Origin: Diadophis punctatus similis
Taxonomy: Eukaryota > Chordata > Lepidosauria > Squamata > Dipsadidae
DNA length: 64,000 bases
Reading direction: 5' to 3'
NCBI GenBank assembly: GCA_023053685.1
Contig: JALIGW010000016.1
Span: 452,501-516,500, forward strand
Shown here: piece by piece, positions 36,518-51,647 of the stretch
Layout: each line of letters begins with the position of its first letter
Numbering within the stretch: the stretch's first letter is position 1
Notes under the pieces: generated by a model
What the model was told of the DNA's origin: nothing
Databases searched by the model: none
What the model saw: only the letters and a program-made list of their open reading frames with translations
Made by a program: the position numbers and the translations under genes

Positions 36518-39500
36518 GTAAGTAACTTAACAATAGCTTCTTCGAAATATACCACTGTCTAGGTTCACTCATTGTTAAGCCATGATTTTGAAAATAAGAG
36601 TTAGCTGTGTAAACTACAGTTGGTTGCATTGATATATCAAGTTAAACCCCAAATTCTGGTTTAGTAATGGCAGATTCAGTTTATACAACAAGCTAAATCC
36701 AACCCAACAAATCATATTTTGGTTTTGTTGAATGCATGAATAGAGTAATTCCCTTGTAAATTAAACTGGTTGTTGCAGTGTGGAGGTCTTACAAAGGTAG
36801 CAATGGACAACGAAACACAGTGGATGTTATTTTTAATGTTTTTTTAACCACATGCAGTTATTTACAATTGGGATAAAATAAACACAGTTCTGATATTAGG
36901 TTTCTCTCCCAGGTTTCCCTGTGATGACTTTCCCTATCTATCTCTTCTCCTTCCTCTTCTTCCCTTTCTGTCTCAATCCCTTGTTCCTGGGCTTGGTAAG
37001 AGAGAAAAAAAAGAAAGGACTGAACTGGGCTGGACTGGGATTAGTGGAGTGTACTCAATGTTGCCTGACTTTTTTCCAGTTCAGTTGAACACCTATGTTG
37101 GGGGAAGAATGTATCTCAGGATCTTCTGTTCAGTTTTCCCAAACCAGGGCTTCTCTACTGGCAGCTGATTCCCTTTCTTTTCTCCAGGATCTTGGCTGAA
37201 ACCATCAACTGCAACCAGCCAGATCCCTCCTTTCCCTGCTGAGTGGTGGATCTTCAATGGAGCTTGTTCCTCTGAGTCTTCACTTCCACATTTCCAGCAA
37301 GGCCACCTTTGAACCATTGCTTTCCTTTCCCTAAACAACAACCACTACTTGTCTGGAAGTTTCACTTCACTTTCCAACTTCTCTCCAGCCTTTCTCCCTT
37401 CCCCATCTTTGTTCACTCCAATTTTACTCTTGTCTCCACCCTCCACTCCCTTCTATCTCTCCAATTTTGGCTTACATTGGCAGCATGCCCTGCAGCAACT
37501 GAGATGGCTGCTTCCCCAGAGCTCTAGTACCCAAGCCCTATATACCTCACTGCCCCAATGAAACTGCCCACTCAAAATCTCCCCACACCAGTCCTGGCTA
37601 GCAGCTGGGTCAGTTCATCAGGCTTCCTAATTCAGCAGCTGCCTTTCAAGGCTAAAGCTGTTTCTCCCACCCCACCCCCTTTTCTCACTCTTTATTCTGG
37701 CTCATGCCAACAGAACAGCAGCCATGCTAGCCTATAAAATCCATATACCGCATATAAGAGTTGAATGTAGAAAGCAGTCTTATTTATTTCTTTTTATTAT
37801 TGCACTTTGTTAAATGTGCTTCTTTAGTTTAAGTTGCATGTTAGGATTAGGAGTGTGTGCCTCTGTATGTATGCATGTGCTTGGATGTATGTGTTTCCTA
37901 ATTCAGCATTACTTTGAAATGTAAAAAATGCAAATGTGTTTTTCATTTGTGGAGACAAGAATAATGGCAGAAAGAATGCCTACTGTGAGTGAAAAATAGC
38001 TTCTCTATTTTCTTGTAAAAAAAATCGAATAGAAAATGTCTTTGTCGAATAAAAGTATACAAAAGTAGTATTTCTTCTAAAAAGTAATATGTGATAGAGA
38101 AAATACAATTGGGATAAGTATCATGTGACCAACATAATGGTTGGTAAAAAGAGATTGGCGCCAGTTTGAGGAAACATCATTTTTCACTCAAAGAAGTCTA
38201 GAACTGAAGCAAACACTTGGAAGCTGGAAGAATGGAAGCTATGCAAAATATCTGTAATGCTTCCAGTCACAAATTTGTATAAGTATTTTTTAATCTTGAG
38301 TATCCTTTTTATGAAAGAAAGAAGTGTGAGATTCAAACGGAGTATTCGGTTTGGCTCAGATTTTAGCCTTAAAAACAAATTTATTTGTTTGTTTGTTTGT
38401 TTGTTTGTTTGTTTGTTTGTTTGTTTGTTGCATTTGTATGCCGCCCACTCCACAGAGACTCTGGGCGGCTCACAACAGTAAAAATTCACATGCAACAACA
38501 AATATAAAAAGTATTAAAAACAATAGATATTAAAACATTTAAAAACATTAAAAACCACAATTTAAAAGCTCATACAATAAATCATTCATGGGGCCAAGAG
38601 TGATCGGTGTTGTATTAAAATCATTGGCCCCAGGCCTGTCGACAAAGCCATGTTTTTACTGCTTTTCTGAAGGCTGCCAGGGTAGGAATAATGCGGATCT
38701 CAGGGGTAGTGTATTCCAGAGAGCCGGTGCTGCCACAGAGAAGGCCCTCGTTCGTGGGCCCGCCAGCCGACATTGTTTGGCTGACGGGACCACCAGCTGA
38801 CCAACTCTGTGGGCTCTAATCGGTCTTAGGGAGGTATGTTGGAGAAGGCGAAAATTTAGAGAATGTTCTGGAATGACTCACGTGTCTTTCTCTGGTTTCA
38901 GTGTTGTGGCCTTGCGCTCATGGCTGAATGTATATTCTTCGTGTCTGATCAACACTCTCTATATCCATTGCTGGAAGCTACGGACAATGATGATATCTAT
39001 GGTGCTGCCTGGATTGGGATCTTCACTGGTTTCTGTTTCTTTTGTGTATCTGTTCTTGGTATTGTTGGTGTCATAAAGGCAAGCAGGTCAATGCTATTAG
39101 CGGTAAGTCTGTAGCAACAAAAGGTATTGGTGATCTTACCAACTAAGAAATACATCTGCTAGCTGTATATCTTGGTATATTCTTGTGGTTTTTGCACAAA
39201 GGGACTTCTGGGAGGGACAAAGGGAGACAATAATGAATGGTTGTCAAGGAAATACTATGTTTGCAGAGTTTCAGAGACTAAAATCATTATATGTGCTGGC
39301 ACTTCTGGCACAAATAAAAATTAATGACAGTTTTAGTTTGTTAGAAGTAGAAACTTTTTGGTTAAAGGTATTTTTGCATAGTTTGTTGTCAATCACTATG
39401 ACATGAATTTAAAAAAGGGAAAAAAATCATTTCCCCCTTAGGTCTTCAGTTTTACCATTTTAAGATGAGGCTCTTATCAAAGGCATTATAGCCACATTTC

Positions 39501-42500
39501 TTTAGAAAGAAAATCTTTCCATTCAGTGCAATTAAAAAGTAAACAAAGTTTTTGATTGGCATATTTATGCGACCAAATATGGCAAGAGGAAAGTGATTAT
39601 GATCAGAACTGCATACAGTAGCTACGTAATTTTCACAATGGTCTTGACATAGTGGCTGGAGAGCTATCATGGTCTATAGACAGATAAAAATAGTTTCAAA
39701 CCAAATCCAAGAAAGATGGAGCAGTTGTTAATTCAGAATCCGATGGACTGTAGGACTCCACTAGCTTTAATTCTCAAATTTAAAATCTGAGGTGGAATGG
39801 TTCCTCTTGGAATCACATATCCCTGGCCAGGAGATCTTTGCCCAGTTTCATTTGTGATGGTCTTACCTGAAATAGGATGCCCCAAGAACAATCACTTACC
39901 TAGATTACTGTAATTCTTTCTACATGAGCTTGTACTTGAAGGGTATTCAGAAATTTCAGCTGGTCCAAAATGTAATAGCCCACATACTGTATATCATGCA
40001 TTGTTTTGATACTGCATGTTATATCCTTTCTGCAATAGTTGCAATGGTTAACAGTATATTTTTGAGTGCAATTCCAAGCACTAGTCACCAACTTTATCCC
40101 AATATAATTTTAGGCTTGGGTACCTAAGAAAGTATTATTTTTCCCAGATAAATTCTGAAAACCCAACCTGAATGTTGAAAAAAATACCTGCAAGGGTACT
40201 TATCTACTATAAGCACAACTGAAGGAGCCTTATGGTGGTCCTCTCTATTGGGCTCTCTCCTATGGAATATCCTGCCTCCCATTCTTATGGCCTTATAGAA
40301 AGTTGTCAATATGTGGCTATTCCAGAAAACATTTGGGGATAGTTTATGAACCTATCAACAGCAGAATTAGCATTATATGAAAATGTGTGATATTGATATC
40401 AATACTATCTATATCCGCATATATCTCAATATAGATATAGATATGCACATTGCGCACACATGATAATACATACCTGCACATACAGGCCAGAAGCCAAATG
40501 AATTGAAGAAGTGGATGGATGGATGGATGGATGGATGGATGGATGGATGGATGGATGGATGGATGGATGGATGGATAAACAAGACATTCTATATACTTTT
40601 ACAGCTTTCCTATACAATTTTAAGAAACTGAGAAATTCATTTCTATCATAACATTACTCTCAGAATATGAACTGCAATCAGACAAATACAGTATACAAGA
40701 TGCACACATCATAAAACATGTATGCCAATATTCCTGTATTAATTTTGTGTTGCAGAAAAGAGTTTAAATGCTAAATTACTGTACGTATGTTTGCTTCTCA
40801 TTTGTTCAAAAACTGTGATAGGTAGCGAAAAAAAAATATAAATGGAAGAGAAGCATGATTTTGTGAGACAAAAAGAAACACAAGTAAAAAATTGTCACAG
40901 AAAAAAAAAGTAGTGCTAGAAATCCTGGATAAACATTTCCAAAAGATCCCAAATGAAGAAATATTTAATCCCACACACTGTAGTAAAAATGACAAATTAT
41001 TCTGAAATGTATGAAAGTCAAATTTGAAATTACCAGGAAAAGCTTGGACTCTTAATAGACTCTTAGTAGAGAAGCTTAGATTCTTAGGAAAATAACCTTT
41101 TCACAAACAGCAGGATTTAGTAATTCCTCAATAGTACCTGAAGTAAATTCCAATTACACATAACCTGTTCTCGGTTTTGACATTCAAAGTATAAAGAAAC
41201 TACAGCTTAGCAGAATTGTAAAGTACTGAAAAAGTACAAATAGAAAAACAGTCTGGCATCTTGAGATTAGCAATGAATTCATTATTATGGGAGACCTTAT
41301 CTTCCTTTCCCCCCAAGATTTTTTAGAAATAAATATAGGTAGTTACAGGGCATTGAAATGGATTCAAATGTTAATGTAAGAGTAATTGCAGAAGAAATAA
41401 ATCATTGTTCCTAGGTTGAAGTCTGCTGATATTACCTAAAGCAAATTGTCCAGAGCTGGAACAATTTATTGCAGATATATTATACAAAAGTAAATGCTTC
41501 CAGTATGCGATTTAAAACACCAAAAGTTAATAATCTCTATAGTAGATTATATTATACAGACAAGGTATGTCTAAATACATACCTCATAGAAGAACCTTTT
41601 CTGTGCCATCAAGTGTTTGTTGATTCTTAGTAACTAATACGTTTAATCCTTAGGAATATGAAATCTGAAAAATGATTTTTATGTTTTTCAATTAAGAGAA
41701 GAAATTGGAAGATAAATACGTATTTATTTATAATGTGTATTTCATTTAAAATATCTAACATGTTATATAAAACTTTTATTTTAAGGCCACAGGGTAATGA
41801 AATTATGACTTAAAAGTTTCAACGTGTTGAATTTTATTGGAATCTTTAGTGCAGAGTGGCTTTTAAGCTTTAGTAAATTAGCAAGAACTAATCTTGAAGA
41901 TTATTAATAGCAAACATTACACTGCAGTAAAGTTGTACTACATAAACTATAAACTTCCTAGTGTATGTTAAGCAGAGCACTACATAAAGCTGCTACATGG
42001 CAATGCCCAACTAGTTTTAATTTTTTGTGAAAATATTTTGCAAAAACCAGGAAAATCATTCAGCAGACTTTGCCATAAACCCTCCTGTTGATTTGATATC
42101 CAATTTTCTTTATGCATAGAAACTGATGCACTATAAGACTGATTGAGTTTTTATTGGTAGCAGCGTTTATTTCAAAATATCAGAAAATGGATGCATTTAA
42201 AATGGTCTTAAAAGGATGGGAAATAGCTTTATCTCAGATCATTAGCACTTCAATGAAGAGTTTGAAGGACTATATAAATTGGGATAGATACAGTATATTG
42301 AAGTTTGGGCACCATTTCTTAAGTATATTAATAAAGCTGTTCCTTAGATTATCCTTCTGTGAAGAAATGTCATTCCGGGATGAAATATTTACACAGATCT
42401 TTCTCATTTCCCTTTAAGATGACAGAACATCATGTTTATTTCCCTTTTTAAATTCCTTTTCCTTTGTTGCAGTTTCCTCTTTTTTTTAAGGTAGGGCTTC

Positions 42501-45500
42501 TTAAAAACATTTTTTTCCTCAGACTTTAGATTTGTCAGTGCAACAAAATGTGAGTTCAACAGATGTTACATTTTGAATGGTCAAGCTAATCCTGTTTTGC
42601 TGTTCATAAGGAAGTTACTTCAAGAACTAATGGTGAAAAAATCCTCTGGCATTGTAATACCCAGAATTTGGAGAAAATTAGTATTAGAATTCAATGCATG
42701 AGAGCGTTCAGGCTTTACAAAATGCAGTGAATAGATTACACAGAATACCGTGCAGGCCAGGCTTCAATAAAGACATCAATCATAACATGTTGACATGGAT
42801 TTTGCAGGTCATACTGTCCTACAAATGCAAAAGATGGTTCTCACTGTATATTTGCCAGATAATCTCTGGAATGGCTTATTACTTGCATAATAGACAGCGT
42901 TATTTGGTGGATAACATAATCATAGAATGCTACAGTTTGCAAGTGGATATTCTTTTTAATAGACAGGTTAATAAATGGATTTGTATATTTGGGAGCTCCT
43001 GAATAGCTTACAATAGGAAAAGCTTATCATTTTGCAGGTATGATTTGAAGTAGTTGTAGATCAAACATGGTTTTGAGCACATTATTTCCAGCCCATATTA
43101 CTGGCAAAGGAGAATATGCTGTGCAGAGAGCTCAGTAAACAACTTGTTACTCATTTGTGGCTGTATTGTTAAAAATCTGCTTCATGCTGAGAACTGAATT
43201 CATAAAATAGTCAGAACATAGTAAGGACTAAGGTTGGTAGAAGGGAGATAAAATAACATGTGAAGATTATGTTGTTATTCCAACTACTGCTTTACTTTGG
43301 ACACCACTCTGTTAATTAGATTGATTGTTGTTTTATTAAGACATGCATCCAATTGGATTGATCTTCCTTGATATTGAATTTGCATGAATACAGGTAGTCC
43401 TTAATCGATGGACCAGAATTGGGACCAGAAATTCTAATTTCTTGTTAAGGAAGGCAGTTGTTAAAGGAGTCATTCTTTGCCATGGTTGTTAAGCAGTTGT
43501 TAAGTGAATCCCATGGCCTTTAAGCAGACCCAGCCTACCCTCAGCTTCCCCATTGCTTGCTGGAAACTGGCTGAGAAAGTTGCAAATGGTAATTACATCA
43601 GTCCAGGATGCTGCAACCATCATAATGGCATGCTGGTTGCCAAGCACCAGAATTTTGATCATGTGGTCGTAGGGAAGCTGCAGTGGTGAAATCCAAATTT
43701 TTTTACTAATGGTTTTGTGGGTGTGACTTGGTGAGCGTGGTGTGGCTTGGTGGGCATGGCTTGGTGGGCATGGCAGGGGAAGGATACTGCAAAATCTCCA
43801 TTCCCACCCCACTCCAGGGGAAGGATACTGCAAAATCTCCATTCCCACCCCACTCTAGGGCCAGCCAGAGGTGGTATTTGCCGGTTCTCCGAACTACTCA
43901 AAATTTCTGCTACCGGTTCTCCAGAACCTGTCAGAACCTGCTGGATTTCACCCCTGGGATGCTGCAACAATCATAAGTGTGAGGGCCAGTTGCAACTGAC
44001 TTTTTCAGTGCCATTGTAACTTTGAAGGGTCACTAAATGATTGGTTGTAAGTCGAAGAGAACCTGTATGTTCTCAGTATAGCAAATTAATGCTAACTAGA
44101 AGCTGTGACTGGTAGATTCCTGGATTGTTTAACAGAGTAATTAAATGGACCTACATCATTCTGTTCGCTGCCTATAAATTTTTACAAACAAAAGAAACAA
44201 AACGTTTTTAAAGGTCTGTCAATTCAATACCACCTAACACAGATACTAAAGTAGCTTGGTGAGTCCTACTCTTGGTTCCACTACTAGCTGGTATACAACG
44301 TGTTAACAGGAGTAGAACATTCTCAGTAATAGTGCATATTCATGGAACTTGCTCCTAGGAAAAATGTAGCTGGTTCCTATTCTGTGTTGTTTTAGAAAAG
44401 GAATTGCAGGATTCTTGGTGTTTTATTTTATTTTATTTTATTTTATTTTATTTTATTTTATTTTATTTTTGTCAAGTACGTATTGGTGATATACATAAAT
44501 ATAACATTGTTTATATACATAAAATGAGTACTGATAAGAGGGAACATTAGGACAGGGACGGTAGGCACGCTGGTGCACTTATGCACGCCCCTTACTGACC
44601 TCTTAGGAATTGGGTGAGGTCAACAGTGGACAGTCTAAGGGTAAAGTTTTGGGGGTTTGGTGATGAAACCACAATGTCAGGTAGTGAGTTCCAGGCATTT
44701 ACCACACTGTTGCTAAAGTCGCATTTTCTACAGTCAAGTTTGGAGCGGTTCACTTTGAGTTTGTATCTGTTGTGTGCTCGTGTATTGTTGTGGTTGAAGC
44801 TGAAGTAGTCGTTGGCAGGAAGGACGTTGTAGCAGATAATTTTATGAGCTATGCTTAGGTCGTGCCGAAGGCAACATGGTTTTTTTTTTTGTTGTTTTTT
44901 TTATTCCTGCTTTGAAGCCATCATTTTTTAAAAATTGCATTTTGTGGTCAATGTGGCTTTTTCAGTAGAGACCTATGAACAATAGATGAACAAATAATGT
45001 AGCTGAAAGTTGCTTGAGAAGCCAACCATGCTTCTTTCCCAAGCTTTTAATTCTGGCAAACTAAAAGACAAAGGAGAAAGAAACAGAAGGAATAAGACAG
45101 ATTTCAGGGGAGGGGGGTGTTAAAGCACTCCATTTGAGATTGAAGTGTATCAAATGTTCTTTGTGACATGGGCTTTGTTTGTTTGTGTTTAGTACATCAT
45201 CCTGATGATGATCGTCTTTGCTTTTGAAGTGGCCTCTAGCATCACAGCAACAGTGCATCGGGATTTCGTGAGTATTCTGCCAGTGATGTGTCTATTCTCT
45301 CAGATGCTCTCAATTCAGTGTAGAGGTTAAAAGGGCGGGGGGTGGATTCATTTATGCAAACATGTTGCATGTCTGGCAGCAGCACCTTTATATGGTATGA
45401 CCAAGTTTTTAATTCATTATTTTAATCTAAGGGAAAGGAAATCTTTCTAACACATCTGTGGACTGGGGGATTTTATTTGTTTGTTGACTAGATGCAGGTG

Positions 45501-48500
45501 TCTCCAACTTTGACAACTTTAAGGCTGGAGGACTTTAACTCCCAGAATTCTGGGAGTTGAAGTCCTCCAGCCTTAAAGTTGTCAAGGTTGGAGACCCCTG
45601 GACTAGAGTTTCTTCATTAGCAAACACATTTCAGTGATATGATCATTCTTTAAAAAAAGCTTAATTACATATGAATTCCTTAAAGTTACTCAGTGCAGTA
45701 GTCTACCAAAAAGGTAGACTTTTTGGGTTAAGCTTGTGTTAATGTTATTTACGTTAGTTAGCATGTAATACTGGAAGGAAATTATTAATTTTAACTACTT
45801 TTTAAAAATCTAAGATGTATTTGCTAGATGTTACCAAGGATGTGACTTCTGACTTTATGGAGTCTTCTCCAAATAGGGGGGGAAAGCTCATATTCATTCC
45901 TTTTATTTCCACTTAGCTTACAAATGAACTTTTCTTGAAGCAAATGTTGGAAAAATACCAGAATCCAGACCCAATCAACAATGATGACAAATGGAAGAGT
46001 GACGGTATTACCCGGACATGGAATCGTCTCATGTTGCAGGTAAGAGTACTGTGCTACTTTGGGACTAATTCTTCACTCTCGTTTAAGAATATTTTTAAGA
46101 TTGTGACACTGTTAGCATGAAAGTCTGAGGGACTGTGGGAAGCAGATGGGGGAGAAGTTCAGTTTGTGTGAAAAGACTCATCACAGACCAGATTTATTTA
46201 TTTATTTATTTATAATTACATTTATATACCGCCCTTCTCCAGGGGAGTCAGGGCGGTGAACAGCCAAGTAAAAACACAATATAAACATTAAAATATGTAT
46301 ACATTTAAAAGAAAGTATTAGATGTGGCCCTGATTTAAGACAATACAATTAAAATTTGGTAAAATCTTAAAAACCCCAAAAACTTTTTCATGCCAGCCCG
46401 GCTTAATAAAAATAGTACGTCTTGAGGGCACGGCAGAAGGTGGCCAGGTCATGAATAGTTCTTAAATCTAGAGGGAGCTGATTCCAGAGGGTGGGTGCTC
46501 CCACAGAGAAGGCCCTCCCCCTGGGTGTCACCAGCCTACACTGCCTGGCTGATGGCACCCCGAGGAGGCCCTCTCTGTGGGAGCGCAGTGGTCGATGGGA
46601 GGCAGTTTGTGGCAGCAGGCGGTCTCGGAGATACCTAGGTCCAATGCCATGGAGCGCTTTAAAGGTAGTAACTAGCACCTTGAAGCGCACCCGGTAGACC
46701 ACCGGAAGCCAGTGCATCTTGCGCAGGAGGGGTGTTATATGGGAGCGCCAATTAGCCCCCGAAACCAGATGGGCAGATCATGGGAAAGACACGTTTCAAA
46801 GAGACTCTGGATTAATTGGCTTACTACCTAAAAAGTTGATCTTAGAGTTTTCAACTTTGTGTTTTATAGCATTTAAGACATCGTCCTGAAATCTATGTGG
46901 TTTTTGCTTCTTGAGCTTGACAACAATGTGGAGTTTAAAAGAAAGGGTTTGCAGCTATAATTCTATCCTGCATTAATTCCATTTGAGTGGAAAGGTTACT
47001 TAAAAATGAGCACATATAGGATTAGAAATTGCTTGTAGTACATCACTACTTACAATTTCTGATCAGCTTGAATCTTCATTTATTGTTTTGCTTACAACTT
47101 TGGAGACTACAAATGCTATCTTCAGGCATTCAAATACTGTAAGCCTGGCCAATGGATAAAAACATGCTTTCTGACTCTATTCTCAACCTACATTTGATAG
47201 AATGTGGCTACAATGCATATGGAATAAAGAATCCTGATCTCAGGGATTACTGTCAAACAGAGATACAGTACTTCAAGGACTATGTTATGTATTTATTTCT
47301 ATCCCACCTTTATTATTTTTATAAATAACTCAAGGCAGCAAACATATCTACTGTAACACATCTTCCTTCTCCTATTTGAGCTTCTAATTTATTTGTTCTA
47401 TGCAATTGCACAAACTACAGGTTGTCGATATATGAGATCTGTTCTGAATAATTGTCATAATCTATCCGTTTATTGTCTTGACCTTAAGCAACATTTTCGT
47501 ATGAATTTGACTAAAAATCATGGGATGATGCAGAGTTAGCTCAAAACTTGGGAAGCTTTTGAAAAATGTAAACTACTCCCCCCCCAATTGATACGATTTC
47601 ATACTGCATTGTAATATCCGGTAAATTATCTATCTGAGGAAATCAGAGTTGCTTGATGTGCTTTTTGTATTCTATCCAGTTCTGTTACATTCCAACAATT
47701 TTCAGTGTTTTTACAATGTGAAACAATTTATAATGTGCAACATTGTAAAATTGATGCTGGTTCATTGGATGTAAATCTTTTTAACTTTTTTGGTTAAAAA
47801 AAGTAAATTGACTGCAATTTCTTTCTTGCTTTTTTAAATGACAAGTGCAGTGCTCTGTTATTTCATCCAACAAATGCATTTTTTCCTTCATAAATCCAGA
47901 ATAAATGCTGTGGTGTGAATGGTCCAACCGACTGGCAAACATATACCTCCGTTTTTCGGACGGTGAACAGTGACGCAGATTTTCCCTGGCCACGACAGTG
48001 CTGTGTTATGGATCTCCTAGGAAAAGCAATTGACTTGGATGGCTGCAAATTAGGGGTGCCTGGCTATTACCATAAGACAGTAAGAATTTCTTCTTATTTT
48101 TGTTCTGCAGCAATCAAAACACTAGTTATTTGTCTTCTCTGAAATGTTAATGGGGTGCTCAATGCTAGCAATATTTTCTCCCAGTGTGGTAGGCTGAAGT
48201 GTTCCTCTTCTCCTTGTGTTCCTTAATTTACCCCCCCTCTCCCCCAGTAAGTAGCATGTCAGAGAAGAACAGCCCTACCATAAGACAAAATAAAGCAGCT
48301 GAGTTAAGCAGCAAATCAGGGCAGCTGCCAACCAGCTTCCTACTTACCTCACTGCCAGTTCGCTTCCTCCCACGCCACATGGGCGCACTGTGTGGGCGCA
48401 CGTGTGCTTTGTGCACGCGCACATGCTCAGTGCCAAAAAATCTGATTTTTTTTAAAGCCAAAAACAAGATGGCGACTGCATGCACAGTTCCGGAAACTTG

Positions 48501-51500
48501 GCTTTTGCACATGCTCAGAAGAAGAAATTTTTTAAAAAAAATTTAAAAAATAAAAAAAATTCAAAAAAAGATGGCGGCGCCCACGGACCGGCACCAACCG
48601 AACCAGGTTGGTAACATCGTCGTGACATCACCAGAGAATTGCTACCGGTTTGGGAGAACCGGTCCAAACCGGGAGGAACCCACCCCTGCTGCCAACTAAA
48701 ATAAGTCAATCTCTAACATTCTGTCTTCCCAACACTTCACCAGGAGCAGTTGCTTCATGGGAACTAAGACATGCCATTCTCCAGAATGGCCTACTATTGC
48801 TAGCTACCCTATGCCATTATTTTAAGGCAAGTCTCAGAAAAATCCAGAGATGGCTGTTGCAGCCATGTTGAAATGTGTCAGTCTGAGGATACCAGTCAAT
48901 TGTTAATAGGAGGAAAAGTAGTTGCACTACTACTTCTGCAGAAGGAGTGTGGAGAAGGAAGTGGAAATAGAGCAGAGAGTAGATTTTCCTGGGCTGCTAC
49001 TGCTTACTAAATGTAAGGACTTAATCTTGATCAATAGGGTAAAATATTATTGATGAATATAAAGACATTTCTTCATCACTCTGCTAGATCTACTGGTCTA
49101 CTGTTGATTAAAATGTGAGGAGATGGACTGCTGTGATAATCTTAAAAAGCAACACATTGATTATAGCATAACTTTAATAGACTTGAGTCCGATAGCCTTT
49201 ACTTTGTCAATTCTTTAAAATGGGATTCCTCCATTTCAATCTGGATAATCACATCAGTGGTTTCAGTGACTTTTAACCGCAGCAGTACAGCTATCTGAGA
49301 AGGAATTAACTTTGAAAAGATGGATGCTAAAACTCTAATGAAATTTTAGATAATTGCTTTGGTTATTGCTCAGTCCCTTGTTGTACTGATGAAGTTAAAG
49401 ATATTTTATTTGCAGAGAAATCTCCTCAATTTCCAACCAGGAAGTGTGCTTTCTCTTTTTTTGCTTGATGACTTTTTAAAAAACTTATTTGCAAATACTA
49501 ATATACATACTATTCCCATGATTCCCACATGTTGGTGTTTTTTGGCTCATACATATTTAGTTTTCAAATTTGACATTAAAAAATATCTGTGTAAGAATTC
49601 ATAAACATTTTTGTACAAATTTCAATCTAAAATGCACATTTTTGTATGGACTTTTGTTAATGTGTACATAGTTTGCAAGCAATTTCCCTGAATACATTTT
49701 TGTACCTTCCACATACACTTTTGTGTGCATATTTATGGCTTGCAAGCCATATTGCACAATTCTGGAAACTGCCAGTATTGACAAGTAAGTTCATTCTGGT
49801 TCCATATGAATCAGGCAGGTACAAGTTCACATTAAATCTTGCCTGTATTAATTTACATCAGTCCTTCTTTTGAATGAAGTCTTAGCAACTAGATCTACAG
49901 TATGTGCCTGTAGCTGATCCTCTTCCTCTTTATTTTCCCCTAGGGCTGCTTTGAAACTATTACTGGCCCCATGAACAGACACGCCTGGGGCGTTGCCTGG
50001 TTTGGATTTGCCATTCTGTGCTGGACTGTAAGTATCTAACAGAACTTTACTTGTTGGGCTTTAGGATTCAGTGTCTTTAACGTGCCTTTTAGTGTTAATT
50101 TTAAGCTGTGCTCTTAACCTTTTACTTTTTTTGTTCTCTTACTTTATCATTTTGTTATCCATTCTGTACGGTAAGGTTTGGTCCTATTAGGGAATGTCTT
50201 TTCCTTATCCTTTTTTGTTGCATTAAATCTTGTTTGTAAATGACATCTATCAAAGACCTGCCTGCTTATACTGTTGGCACTAATGGTTGTGTGTAATTAA
50301 AGTTGCTTGGGTTTTAGCAAACCATCTCAACAGTTTACAGTTTAATTCAGCCTCTAGTGTTTCGGGATTGAACTCACAGTTTTAATGTTGTGAGCCAGCT
50401 AAGGTCAGATAAGCCTTTCATAACAGGGAAAACCTGTTTGTCATATACTGTATGACTTGTTTGTGCTGCCCTTCTGGGACACTTGCAATGGCTACCTGAG
50501 TTTACAGAGTCCCTTAACCAGTATAACAAGCCTCAGTTTCAATATAAAATGACCTCTAGGAAGGCAATAAAAAGTATGTGAATATATATGCAGGAAGACT
50601 GGTTATCAGCAAATGAGAGGCATGTGGACAAACATGATGGGAACATGTCACCTGAATGACAGGCATAGTAGAATATTTAGGATGTTTAAATAATGTTGGA
50701 GTTGGACAAGGGATAGCCAGGCTGAACAGGAATATTAATTCTAAAGTTCATCAATAGGTTGAGACAAGCTAGACAGTCTCTCTCACTCTCATCTTAACAA
50801 ATACAGTGGTACCTCGGTGCTCATTGTTAACTGGTTATGAGAGGCACAATGAATCCAAAAATAATGAGTATCAAACAAATTATACAAAGTATAATGACAG
50901 CTGACAACCGACAAGTTCTAGCTTGTGCAATGAGTACCAAATAAACAATGAGTACTGGGACAAAAGTTTCATGTCAAAATTCATTGACTACCAAGTTTGA
51001 TGAGTTTCAAAGCAGTTGAATACCAAGGTACCATTGCACTACAACACAATAATTGAGGAAGGAAAGGGAAGGAAGCTTTTCTTATTTTCCCAAACCTTAT
51101 TCTAGAAGAAATTGGACATTGGTGTTACTCAAAAGTAGATCCAGAATCCTCTTTCCCATTCTCTCCCTTTTACAATAAGCTTGAATATGTGGGTTTAGTT
51201 ATGATAGCCCATCTTGTCCTGCTATTTGGAGCAAGATGGAATCTGGGAAGAGAGAGTGAGGCTGACTATGCGCACCTCTCGCTCACTTTAATCCAATTTA
51301 CGCGCAAGTCTTGATATCCCTCCCCCAAGACCTGTGAAAAGTCCTGTGGCGATGAGCGAGCGACAAAGCAGCAGGTGTGAATACACTGGGAGCTGTAGTT
51401 GCGGACCTGCACACAGGTGACTCAGGTCTATGATAGATGTTAAGGTCCTCTTTGATACGATGGATGAACATCACCACAAATAATCAGTTCATATTTTTAA

Positions 51501-51564
51501 TAAGGTGTGTTCTCTGTCTAGCACAGGACCTTTCAAAGACTCTGAGAGGTCCAGCTCAGAATAT

Positions 51565-51647
<83 letters not shown>

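Noticed and set aside
36910..37720. Pyrimidine-rich stretch with several 60-80 aa frames
   Set aside because: No domain, splice logic or terminal repeats recognised; left as unassigned intron sequence.
42694..43002. 102-aa frame in a UPK1B intron
   Set aside because: No known motif and AT-biased composition; it does not fit the tetraspanin and has no splice context.
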